From contig CAKQPF010000057.1 of NCBI GenBank assembly GCA_934256705.1, positions 1 through 22,977 of the forward strand: a stretch of 22,977 bases of DNA, given 5' to 3'. This document shows, one piece after another, positions 16,513 through 22,977 of the stretch; position 1 is the first letter of the stretch, and each line of letters starts with the position of its first letter. Under the pieces are notes generated by a model. It saw only the letters and a program-made list of their open reading frames with translations, was not told the DNA's origin and did no database searches. A program made the translations under genes and the position numbers. Source of the stretch: an uncultured Prevotella sp. Lineage in GTDB: Bacteria > Bacteroidota > Bacteroidia > Bacteroidales > Bacteroidaceae.

Positions 16513-17460
16513 CTACATCTTTGCAAGATAATCGGAAACATTCTTCTCGATTCTTGCAGCGATGTCGGCAGTATCTGCTGTGCGGTCGAACTTCTCGCCT
16601 ACGATATGCTCATAGAGCTCGATGTAACGCTCGCTCACGCTTTCTGCATATTCATCGGTAATCTCAGGCATTGTCTGACCAGGCTCGTTCATGAAGTCGT
16701 GCTCGATGAGCCACTGACGTACGAATTCCTTTGACAACTGTCTCTGAGGCTCTCCTTTTTCAAACTTCTCCTCGTAACCATCTGCATAGAAATAGCGGGA
16801 AGAGTCAGGAGTATGTATTTCATCAATGAGATAGACCTTGCCGTCTCTCTTGCCGAACTCATACTTTGTATCCACGAGGATAAGTCCCTGCTTGGCAGCG
16901 ATTTCCTGTCCGCGTGCGAAGAGTTTGCGTGTGTAATCCTCCATCACCTCATAGTCCTCTGCAGACACGATGCCCTGCGCGATGATTTCTTCCTTGGAAA
17001 TATTGAGGTCATGGCCTTCGTCAGCCTTCGTAGTAGGAGTGATGATAGGCTCTGGGAAACGCTGGTTCTCACGCATTCCTTCCGGCAGTTTTACACCACA
17101 TATCTCACGGCAACCGTTCTTGTAGTCACGCCAAGCCGAACCAGTCAGTATGCCACGGATAATCATCTCTACACGGAAACCTTCACATTTGAGTCCTACT
17201 GTAACCTGTGGGTCAGGAGTGGCGAGTTTCCAGTTTGGGCAGATGTCTGTGGTAGCATCAAGGAATTTGGCAGCAATCTGATTGAGCACCTGTCCCTTGA
17301 ACGGAATTCCCTTTGGGAGAATCACGTCAAAAGCGGAGATACGGTCAGTGGCAACCATCACCATGAGGTCGTCATTGATGTTATAGACATCGCGTACCTT
17401 ACCGTGGTACACGCTCTTCTGTCCATTAAAATGGAAATCGGTCTTTGTTAAAGCGTTCAT
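16513..17460 (-). CDS. purC: SAICAR synthase
   Basis: Joins CAIR and aspartate with ATP in purine synthesis. The 315 residues match the longer PurC form rather than the E. coli form of about 237. Motifs are GKVRDVYN (20-27), ATDRISAFD (37-45), PTTKADEGHD (142-151), LVDTKYEFG (195-203) and DEIHTPDSSRY (213-223). The ATG at 17460 is 13 bases after the phoH stop, so they are probably transcribed together. Confidence 0.97.
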   Translation of the reverse strand: MNALTKTDFHFNGQKSVYHGKVRDVYNINDDLMVMVATDRISAFDVILPKGIPFKGQVLNQIAAKFLDATTDICPNWKLATPDPQVTVGLKCEGFRVEMIIRGILTGSAWRDYKNGCREICGVKLPEGMRENQRFPEPIITPTTKADEGHDLNISKEEIIAQGIVSAEDYEVMEDYTRKLFARGQEIAAKQGLILVDTKYEFGKRDGKVYLIDEIHTPDSSRYFYADGYEEKFEKGEPQRQLSKEFVRQWLIEHDFMNEPGQTMPEITDEYAESVSERYIELYEHIVGEKFDRTADTADIAARIEKNVSDYLAKM

Positions 17461-17473
17461 TTTGTTTTATTAA

Positions 17474-18433
17474 TTAACAGTTTTCTTTTTGCTTTTCCTT
17501 CTTAGCCGCCTTGTCGAAAGCGTTGACTATCCTCGTCACGAGTTTGTGACGCACGATATCCTTTGAGTTCATCCTGATGACGGATATTCCTTCCACCCCA
17601 TCAAGTATGTCCATCGCTTCCGCCAATCCGCTGCGGGTATTGTGCGGCAGGTCTATCTGCGTGAGGTCGCCGGTGATGATCATCTTGGTGTTCCATCCCA
17701 TACGGGTAAGGAACATCTTGATCTGCGCCGTCGTGGTGTTCTGCGCCTCGTCAAGTATCACCACAGCATCGCTGAGCGTTCTGCCTCTCATGAAGGCGAG
17801 CGGTGCTATCTGGATGATTTTCTTCTCCATCATGTCCTGCAGCTTCACCTGCGGAATCATGTCCTCAAGCGCGTCGTACAGAGGCTGGAGATATGGATCT
17901 ATCTTGTCCTTCATGTCGCCAGGGAGGAATCCGAGTTTCTCTCCCGCTTCCACAGCCGGACGCGAAAGGATAATCTTTCTTGCGGTTTTCTCTTTGAGTG
18001 CCTTGACTGCGAGGGCAATGCTGAGATAGGTCTTGCCCGTTCCTGCCGGTCCTACTGCAAAGACCATATCGTCTTTGGCGAAGGCATCTATCAGTTCCTG
18101 CTGGTTGGCAGAGCGGCTTTTTATCGGGCGTCCCGTAATACTGTAAACCAGCACATCGTCTCCGCCATCGCCTTTCATGGGATTTCCCTTGACGATATCG
18201 AGGAGGTCTTCGTCAGTAATGGTGTTGTACTTGACGATATGCTGCCGTATCTTCTCCACGTCTTCTTCAAATCTGCACATCTCTTCTTCGTCTCCGAGCA
18301 CGCGGATGACGTTGTCTCGCGCCACGACACGCAGTTTTGGAAACAGTGATTTCAGTATCTGTATATGCCCGTTTCCGACCCCATAGAATTCCACTGGGTC
18401 TATGTCTTCAATGACTATATGTTTCTCTATCAA
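17474..18433 (-). CDS. phoH: PhoH-family ATPase (TTG start)
   Basis: A cytoplasmic P-loop ATPase of the PhoH group, often linked to RNA metabolism and stress; the exact role is not settled. The 319 residues show an N-terminal region (about 1-85) of the PhoH-like type, Walker A GPAGTGKT (128-135), Walker B VVILDEAQN (224-232) and ITGDLTQID (253-261). The only start giving full length is TTG at 18431-18433; an in-frame stop lies 15 bases upstream of it, and the next ATG is at residue 86. AGAGG sits 5 bases upstream of the TTG as a ribosome-binding site, and a TAnnTTTG element is about 27 bases upstream. It is the first gene of the block that runs to pyrF. Confidence 0.94.
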   Translation of the reverse strand: MIEKHIVIEDIDPVEFYGVGNGHIQILKSLFPKLRVVARDNVIRVLGDEEEMCRFEEDVEKIRQHIVKYNTITDEDLLDIVKGNPMKGDGGDDVLVYSITGRPIKSRSANQQELIDAFAKDDMVFAVGPAGTGKTYLSIALAVKALKEKTARKIILSRPAVEAGEKLGFLPGDMKDKIDPYLQPLYDALEDMIPQVKLQDMMEKKIIQIAPLAFMRGRTLSDAVVILDEAQNTTTAQIKMFLTRMGWNTKMIITGDLTQIDLPHNTRSGLAEAMDILDGVEGISVIRMNSKDIVRHKLVTRIVNAFDKAAKKEKQKENC

Positions 18434-18459
18434 TTTTTCCTCTTGTTATTATTTTTCTG

Positions 18460-18467
18460 CAAAATTA
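18460..18467 (-). promoter_or_regulatory. -7 promoter element for phoH
   Basis: The minus strand reads TAATTTTG followed by C, a TAnnTTTG match, giving a leader of about 20 bases before the TTG start. No firm -33 element was identified. Confidence 0.6.
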
Positions 18468-18499
18468 CAAAAAGGTTTTCATATTTCATCATTTTTTCT

Positions 18500-18507
18500 T
18501 ATCTTTG
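18500..18507 (+). promoter_or_regulatory. -7 promoter element for the LAS-like gene
   Basis: TATCTTTG matches TAnnTTTG and would begin transcription about 15 bases before the ATG at 18531. A TTTTC sequence about 20 bases upstream could serve as a weak -33. It points away from the phoH promoter about 40 bases to the left. Confidence 0.6.
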
Positions 18508-18530
18508 TGCCATAAAACAGGAAAAATATT

Positions 18531-19325
18531 ATGAAATTTTCTAAAACATCATATTTACACGGCTTTACATTTATAGTCCTGGCTTTGGGGCTGGTAAGAC
18601 TTTACAACAGTTATTCCGACGTAAGCAGCGACAAAAGTTCCATTGAAACCGACTCCGCCACCTTGGTCGAGCCTGCTGTCGAGCAGGTTTCTCCAATCCC
18701 AGTTGCGACCAAAACGTCTCCAGAGGATTCTGTCATTCCTGCCGACACGAGGACTCCCCATCGCATTCTCAGCGTGCCGCGCTTCGACAATGCCTTCCCC
18801 GACCTCAACGACGTGCAGCTGATTGCCGCCCAGAAGCACGGAGTGAAGCCTGTCGCCAATGCCGAAGAGGCTGAAATGCGCAAGAGCGAACTGGTCTTTG
18901 TCGGCTCGAATCCTTGGTTTTACGTTGACAGACTGAAGTCAAGCATCCCATATCTTGTTCCGCGCGCGTCCATTCTTCTTCAGGACATCGGCAGAGCATT
19001 CTACGATTCCCTTGACGTAAAGGGCGTTCCGCTCCATAAGATCATCGCCTCCAGCGTGCTGCGTTCCAAGGAAGACGTGCAGAAACTGCGCACAAGGAAT
19101 GCCAACGCCACCGAAAACTCCTGCCACCTTTACGGCACCACCTTTGATGTCTGCTACAACAGATACAAGACCGTGGAGGATCCTGACGGTCCGAAGCGCA
19201 GGGAAGTGACCAACGACACACTGAAATGGGTGCTCTCAGAAGTGCTACGCGACATGAGGGAAGCGGGCAGATGCTACGTGAAATATGAGGTAAAGCAAGG
19301 CTGCTTTCACATCACCACGAGATGA
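18531..19325 (+). CDS. Membrane-anchored putative zinc metallopeptidase, LAS (M15-like) motifs, DUF5715-type
   Basis: The 264 residues start with a hydrophobic segment (about 9-24, one uncleaved anchor or signal) and a Ser/Thr/Pro-rich linker (30-80). The C-terminal domain contains SSVLRSKEDVQKLR (174-187), NSCHLYGTTFD (196-206) and CFHIT (258-262). R178, H199, D206 and H260 fit the order and spacing of LAS/M15 peptidases such as VanX or D-Ala-D-Ala carboxypeptidases: arginine in an S..RS stretch, then H-x6-D, then a final histidine. H199 and D206 are seven residues apart, as expected. The general-base Glu is not in the usual place three residues before the last His; E253 is seven before it. 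I recall a similar Bacteroidetes family, DUF5715, but cannot search here. The peptidase role is inference, with peptidoglycan as the natural guess. It is divergent from phoH and convergent with rng. Confidence 0.75.
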   Translation: MKFSKTSYLHGFTFIVLALGLVRLYNSYSDVSSDKSSIETDSATLVEPAVEQVSPIPVATKTSPEDSVIPADTRTPHRILSVPRFDNAFPDLNDVQLIAAQKHGVKPVANAEEAEMRKSELVFVGSNPWFYVDRLKSSIPYLVPRASILLQDIGRAFYDSLDVKGVPLHKIIASSVLRSKEDVQKLRTRNANATENSCHLYGTTFDVCYNRYKTVEDPDGPKRREVTNDTLKWVLSEVLRDMREAGRCYVKYEVKQGCFHITTR

Positions 19326-19358
19326 TTCCCGTCATTTCGGCATAATGAAAGAGAACGG

Positions 19359-19401
19359 CAATAGCCAACTTGAGCATTTCATCTGCTCAGGTTGGCTATT
19401 G
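19359..19401 (+). terminator. Terminator between the LAS-like gene and rng
   Basis: Arms 19359-19376 and 19384-19401 make an 18-base stem with a 7-base loop. The one imperfect position is G-U on the + strand, so the fold is best in + strand RNA, and TGTTTT follows. It closes the + strand gene and could also stop minus-strand transcription after rng. Confidence 0.85.
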
Positions 19402-19472
19402 TGTTTTGGGTCTTCCAATCTTGCTCTACGGATTTGTCAATAATCATGAGCGCAAATGGAGCCCCGAGGGAA

Positions 19473-21047
19473 CTACCCTACCTCATTCTCGTCAGTCATA
19501 TCTATAAACTGTCCGTCGGCACCATAGAACTCATATTGCAGGAAAGCGAGTTTCTGCGAAGCCATCACATTGACTCCGAGTCCGTACTTCATCTGCCATT
19601 TCCTTCGGATGGAGATAAGTCCCTTGTCGATATACGCCTCCACGTACGGATGCACATAGAGTGTAAATTTCTTCACCCCCACCTTATTTACAAGGCAGGA
19701 AATCTTGTTTTCGAGCGTATCGGTAAACATGATGCTGGACTTGATGGTGCCTTTTCCGAAACATGTAGGACACACTTCCTCCACAGTTACGTCCATCGCA
19801 GGGCGCACACGCTGGCGGGTAATCTGCATCAGTCCGAATTTGGACAGCGGAAGGATATTGTGGCGGGCACGGTCTTTCTGCATATTCTTGCACATTCGCT
19901 CATATAGCAGCTGACGGTCCTCTGCCAGATTCATGTCGATGAAATCGACGATTATTATGCCTCCCATGTCTCTCAGTCGCAACTGGCGAGCCAGTTCGTC
20001 AGCAGCCCCGAGGTTCACGTCCAGCGCATTCGCCTCCTGCGTATTGGTGCCACGCGTTCTGTTGCCACTGTTGACATCGACGACGTGCATCGCCTCCGTA
20101 TGCTCAATGACGAGATAAGCGCCATGCTTGTAGTTGACTATCTTGCCAAAGCCAGCCTTTACCTGCCTGGTGACATTGTAATTGTCAAAGATTGGCACTT
20201 TACCAGTATAGCGCTTGACTATACTTGCCTTGTCCGGTGCAATGAGAGAGACATACTGCTTCACCTCATTATATACGTCATCATCATTGATATAGATGTT
20301 TTCGTAAGAAGGATTGAAGAGGTCGCGCAGCATTGCGACGGCACGCGTCTCCTCCTCGTTGATGAGCAAAGGGCGCACGGCATTCTTCTGCAGTTTCTCC
20401 ACTGCATCCATCCATTTCCCGTAGAGCACCTTTATCTCATTCTCCAGTTCCTCCACGCGCAGCCCTTCCGCCACGGTGCGAACGATGATTCCGCAGTTTT
20501 TCGGACGCAGAGTCTGCACCAGTTGCTTGAGTCTAGCACGCTCTTCCCCGCTCTTTATCTTTGACGACACCGCCACCTTATCTCCGAAAGGCATCAGCAC
20601 GAGGTATCTTCCGGCAAAGGAAATCTCACCGGTAAGGCGCGGACCCTTGGTGGAAATCGGCTCCTTGACTATCTGCACGAGCACTTCCTGTCCCACACTG
20701 AGCACGCTGGCGATGGAGCCTTCCTTGTTGGTGTCCGGCAATTTCTGCGCACTCTCAAATGGATAAAGTTTCCTTCTGTCGCTGTTGACCTGCTTCACAT
20801 ATTTCTGGAACGAGTTGAACTGCGTTCCGAGGTCGAGATAATGCAGGAAGGCATCCTTCTCATAACCCACATCCACGAAGCAGGCATTAAGGCCAGGCAT
20901 TATCTTCTTGACCTTGGCGGCATACACATTGCCGACACTGAAGGAGGCAGAACGAGGCTCTGTCTGATATTCTACCAGGACTTTGTCCTCAAGTAGCGCA
21001 ATACTAATCTCTTTCTCCCTTACGTCAATTACTAATTCGCTGGTCAT
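19473..21047 (-). CDS. rng: Ribonuclease G/E
   Basis: A single-strand endoribonuclease of the RNase E/G family, involved in rRNA maturation and mRNA turnover. The 524 residues include an N-terminal S1-like region (about 36-135), the 5'-sensor region, and a DNase I-like catalytic domain. D324 in VVDVNSG and D368 in IVDFIDM match the metal-binding D303 and D346 of E. coli RNase E. CPTCFGKG (426-433) is the zinc-link CPxC motif that holds the dimer. There is no long E. coli-type RNase E C-terminal scaffold, so RNase G is the better name. The ATG at 21047 is the first in frame. A terminator hairpin (21164-21201) separates it from the small gene upstream. Confidence 0.95.
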   Translation of the reverse strand: MTSELVIDVREKEISIALLEDKVLVEYQTEPRSASFSVGNVYAAKVKKIMPGLNACFVDVGYEKDAFLHYLDLGTQFNSFQKYVKQVNSDRRKLYPFESAQKLPDTNKEGSIASVLSVGQEVLVQIVKEPISTKGPRLTGEISFAGRYLVLMPFGDKVAVSSKIKSGEERARLKQLVQTLRPKNCGIIVRTVAEGLRVEELENEIKVLYGKWMDAVEKLQKNAVRPLLINEEETRAVAMLRDLFNPSYENIYINDDDVYNEVKQYVSLIAPDKASIVKRYTGKVPIFDNYNVTRQVKAGFGKIVNYKHGAYLVIEHTEAMHVVDVNSGNRTRGTNTQEANALDVNLGAADELARQLRLRDMGGIIIVDFIDMNLAEDRQLLYERMCKNMQKDRARHNILPLSKFGLMQITRQRVRPAMDVTVEEVCPTCFGKGTIKSSIMFTDTLENKISCLVNKVGVKKFTLYVHPYVEAYIDKGLISIRRKWQMKYGLGVNVMASQKLAFLQYEFYGADGQFIDMTDENEVG

Positions 21048-21163
21048 AAGTCAGGTGGTCAAAATATGAAATGTCATTGTCCTGCCCGTCTGCCTATCAT
21101 AAACTCCGATGAAATGGGCCGAAAACGCTATGGCTCCAAGCAGGCAAACAGAAAAATATAAAT

Positions 21164-21201
21164 TAGGGTGTGCCAACATTAGAAAATGAAGCCACACCCT
21201 A
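21164..21201 (-). terminator. Terminator after the 29-residue gene
   Basis: Arms 21164-21172 and 21193-21201 pair over 9 bases around a 20-base loop. On the minus strand the stem is followed by ATTTATATTTTTCTG. It ends the unit containing the small bS22-like gene, before rng. Confidence 0.75.
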
Positions 21202-21258
21202 TTTGCCAGTCAGCAAGAGATGAAGAGACATTCCTTGGAGACCGGTTACGTCATAGTA

Positions 21259-21348
21259 TTACTTGCTCTTATGACGATTCTTGCGCAGTCTCTTCTTACG
21301 CTTGTGAGTAGCCATCTTGTGGCCCTTCTTCTTTTTTCCGTTTGGCAT
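21259..21348 (-). CDS. Very small basic protein resembling bS22/mS38 (AURKAIP1/COX24 motif), 29 aa
   Basis: A complete ATG-to-TAA frame (21346-21348 to 21259-21261) encodes 29 residues, MPNGKKKKGHKMATHKRKKR followed by LRKNRHKSK. More than half are Lys, Arg or His. The core HKRKKRLRKNRHK resembles the AURKAIP1/COX24 C-terminal motif found in the mitochondrial ribosomal protein mS38 and in the tiny actinobacterial ribosomal protein bS22. A small-subunit rRNA-binding role is therefore likely but inferred. ATG at residue 12 is an alternative start. It lies 78 bases after the HU gene in the same direction with no promoter element seen between, so it may share the HU transcript, and it has its own terminator. 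At this length it is easily missed by gene callers. Confidence 0.85.
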   Translation of the reverse strand: MPNGKKKKGHKMATHKRKKRLRKNRHKSK

Positions 21349-21426
21349 AGTTGTATATATTTTATTAAAGTGTTGATACTTCTGGTTTTATCTTGATAAG
21401 CTTTTTACCGTTATCCCGAAAACTTC

Positions 21427-21723
21427 TTAGTCCTCAGCAGTCACAGCCTCACCCTTCATGCGCTGGATGAAACTCTTTGATGGCTTGAAGCCTGGGAAAT
21501 CGTGTGCTGCAATGGTAAGAGTCGTGTTCTTTGAGATATTACGAGCAGTCTTCTCGGCGCGGTGCTTGATCTGGAATGTGCCGAAACCGCGGAGATATAC
21601 ATTTTCCTTATCACACATGCAGTCTTTTACTGCCTCCATGAAAGCCTCCACTGTTACAGCAACGTCTTTCTTTTGCACGCCAGTGCTCTCTGAAATCTTG
21701 TTAATAATGTCTGCTTTTGTCAT
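21427..21723 (-). CDS. HU-family DNA-binding protein
   Basis: A nucleoid protein of the HU/IHF fold that bends DNA as a dimer. The 98 residues from ATG 21723 show MTKADIINKISESTGV, GFGTF (46-50) and an arm region, then FPGFKPSKSF (76-85). The frame extends to 21783, but a promoter -7 element (21755-21762) lies inside that extension, so the ATG at 21723 is the start. The arm tip reads ARNISKNTT, not the usual ARNPQTGE, so the intercalating proline (P63 in HU) is absent. I recall this arm in one HU paralogue common in Bacteroidetes. Kinks may be weaker or differently placed than with standard HU; that is inference. Confidence 0.95.
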   Translation of the reverse strand: MTKADIINKISESTGVQKKDVAVTVEAFMEAVKDCMCDKENVYLRGFGTFQIKHRAEKTARNISKNTTLTIAAHDFPGFKPSKSFIQRMKGEAVTAED

Positions 21724-21754
21724 TTTATTTTTAATGTTAAATTCAAATTGAGTG

Positions 21755-21783
21755 CAAAGATACAACATTTTCTTCGCATTCAA
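21755..21783 (-). promoter_or_regulatory. Promoter for the HU gene
   Basis: On the minus strand TTG (21781-21783) precedes TATCTTTG (21755-21762) by 18 bases, matching the -33/-7 Bacteroidetes pattern. It gives a short leader of about 25 bases before the ATG at 21723. Confidence 0.75.
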
Positions 21784-21855
21784 AAATTTTTCACACTTTT
21801 TTTTATCTAATAGGCTTAATTACTTATAGTTGGTGCAAAAAAACTTGAAATAAAA

Positions 21856-21887
21856 TTTGCTCTTCTATGAAATAATACATAATTTTG
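21856..21887 (+). promoter_or_regulatory. Promoter for the lipoprotein gene
   Basis: TTTG (21856-21859), 20 bases, then TAATTTTG (21880-21887). Both elements and the spacing fit the Bacteroidetes consensus. The predicted leader is about 65-70 bases. It faces away from the HU promoter about 70 bases to the left. Confidence 0.75.
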
Positions 21888-21962
21888 CATTTCGATAAGA
21901 CGCCCTACTTCAAGGGACACCTTATTTATATGTATAAGCAATTCAAAACTAATTCTATGACA

Positions 21963-22670
21963 ATGAAAAGAATTATCATCCCCGCCTTGGCTTTCATAGC
22001 CATCGCACTTGCATCCTGCGACGGAAAGCAGACAGCAAAAAGCAGCGAAACCACTGACACCACTGCAATCTCCACCGTTGACGAAACAGCTACCGAAGCT
22101 GAAACACAAATCTCCACCGAGGCTGACGAGGTCATCTCACAGATGTCCGAACAGCTTTCCAAGAATGACAAAGCCGCTTTCGGCGAACTCTCAAAGCAGG
22201 CACAGGCCAAGATAGAGAAATATCTCGCTGCCGGCGACACAGAGTCTGCACGAATATACTCTGCCCAACTGAAGAAATTCATGGACGAAAACATCGACAA
22301 GGTCCGCGCTGTCGCTGATGCTGACGATGCTGTTTCCACTCTCATATCCACAGTCGCCAGCACTTCCGCAAAGGAAATAGCCGACGGAATCAAGGATGCC
22401 GCAAAGGCTGATGCCGAGAACATCGCCAGCGAGGTAAAGGAAAGCGCAAAGCAGAAGATTGAAGACGCCAAGACCAACGCAAAAGCAAAGGCTGAAGAAG
22501 CAAAGGCTAAGTCCGCCGAAGCTAAAGCCAATGCTGAAGCTAAAGCCGCTGAAGCAAAGGCAAAGGCGCAGAACGACGCAAGAAACAAGATCAACGAGAC
22601 TAAAGCCAAGGCAAACGAAAAGGTCAATGAGGCTGCAGGAAAACTGCTCGAACACATCAACAAGCAATAA
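21963..22670 (+). CDS. Lipoprotein with long Ala/Lys/Glu-rich helical C-terminus, unknown function
   Basis: From the ATG at 21963 there are 235 residues. A lipoprotein signal (1-19) has lipobox LASC with Cys19. A Thr/Ser/Glu linker (20-55) is followed by a helical domain (56-145). The tail (about 146-235) is a run of KAKAEEAKAKSAEAKAN-like units, rich in Ala, Lys and Glu, which should form a long charged helix or coiled coil similar in composition to TolA domain II or LEA group 3 proteins. The frame continues upstream to 21885, but the promoter lies there, and an in-frame ATG at 21957 is a close alternative. The protein is probably exported and lipid-anchored. I do not recognise a named family. 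The low-complexity tail produces long spurious antisense frames. Confidence 0.85.
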   Translation: MKRIIIPALAFIAIALASCDGKQTAKSSETTDTTAISTVDETATEAETQISTEADEVISQMSEQLSKNDKAAFGELSKQAQAKIEKYLAAGDTESARIYSAQLKKFMDENIDKVRAVADADDAVSTLISTVASTSAKEIADGIKDAAKADAENIASEVKESAKQKIEDAKTNAKAKAEEAKAKSAEAKANAEAKAAEAKAKAQNDARNKINETKAKANEKVNEAAGKLLEHINKQ

Positions 22671-22687
22671 GTGTTCCAATGCTTCGT

Positions 22688-22718
22688 CTCTTGCCGCCAT
22701 TTCTTTTGGCAGCAAGAG
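22688..22718 (+). terminator. Weak hairpin after the lipoprotein gene
   Basis: Arms 22688-22698 and 22708-22718 pair over 11 bases with one mismatch (C-A on +, G-U on minus) and a 9-base loop. No T-tract follows on the + strand, so terminator activity is uncertain. Confidence 0.4.
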
Positions 22719-22963
22719 TGCCACACGAACAAAACCACAATATTTTAACATTTGAAAATCAGGAAACGCATTTTCGGTCGCAAATACGCGATTCTTGCGG
22801 ATTTTCAGAAAAGACTGGTTATCAATACGTTATGATTTTTACTACAAAACAATAGGCATAAAACACGCCAATATTTCAAGAATCAAGGCGCAAAAGCTTA
22901 GTTACTGAAGTTTCCCACCCCAAAATAATGGGGTAAAAATAACAGTTTCTCAATAAAAAGTTG

Positions 22964-22971
22964 TATCTTTG
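22964..22971 (+). promoter_or_regulatory. -7 promoter element at the window edge
   Basis: TATCTTTG matches TAnnTTTG and points to a + strand transcript that would begin at or just past the end of the window. A matching -33 was not clear. Confidence 0.5.
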
Positions 22972-22977
22972 TAATCG

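Larger units (their letters stand above)
22671..22977. other. 307-base right-end gap
   Basis: I see no gene here. It holds a weak hairpin (22688-22718) shortly after the lipoprotein, a short ACCCC/GGGGT hairpin (about 22918-22935), and a TAnnTTTG element at the very end. A + strand gene beyond the window edge is likely. Confidence 0.6.

Noticed and set aside
21724..21783. N-terminal extension of the HU protein
   Set aside because: The extension contains the gene's own promoter -7 element.
21885..21956. N-terminal extension of the lipoprotein
   Set aside because: It overlaps the promoter and would bury the lipoprotein signal inside the protein.
21926..22751. Long minus-strand frames (270 and 186 codons) opposite the lipoprotein
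   Set aside because: They arise from the low-complexity Ala/Lys/Glu codons read in reverse, and give Ser/Ala/Phe-rich sequence with no domain.

Overview
The window looks like a core-chromosome segment of a member of the Bacteroidales, most likely Prevotella or a close relative. Three things point there: the LpxC-FabZ fusion protein, the repeated occurrence of the Bacteroidetes-type -7 promoter element TAnnTTTG upstream of genes, and the gene order phoH-purC-menG-aroE-purM-prfA-pyrF. The genus is inference; the phylum and order are well supported.

Layout. Positions 1-225 hold the 3' end of an outer-membrane beta-barrel gene on the + strand, closed by a strong hairpin. A tRNA-Thr(CGT) with encoded CCA and its own terminator follows at 460-578. 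From 799 to 18433 every gene is on the minus strand. Reading from low to high coordinates (the reverse of transcription) these are: a SWIM/Snf2 helicase; penicillin-binding protein 1A; miaA; the lipid A genes lpxA, lpxC-fabZ and lpxD; then pyrF, an unlisted 48-residue small gene, prfA, purM, aroE, menG, purC and phoH. A divergent promoter region separates phoH from a + strand gene for a membrane-anchored protein with LAS-type metallopeptidase motifs. That gene converges with RNase G/E (rng). Beyond rng, on the minus strand, lie a 29-residue basic protein resembling bS22/mS38 and an HU-family protein. The right end carries a + strand lipoprotein with an Ala/Lys/Glu-rich helical tail, then about 300 bases without a gene that end in a promoter-like element.

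How the parts work together. lpxD, lpxC-fabZ and lpxA supply the first acylation, deacetylation and second acylation steps of lipid A synthesis, and FabZ makes unsaturated acyl-ACP from the same 3-hydroxyacyl pool. PBP1A builds peptidoglycan. The phoH-to-pyrF block mixes purine (purC, purM), pyrimidine (pyrF), shikimate (aroE) and menaquinone (menG) synthesis with translation termination (prfA). The rng, bS22-like and HU genes concern RNA processing, the ribosome and the nucleoid.

No CRISPR array, prophage, insertion sequence, toxin-antitoxin pair or biosynthetic cluster is visible. The window is largely ordinary housekeeping sequence. The more interesting parts are two very small genes, the LAS-like putative peptidase, the low-complexity lipoprotein, and several paired promoters and hairpins.
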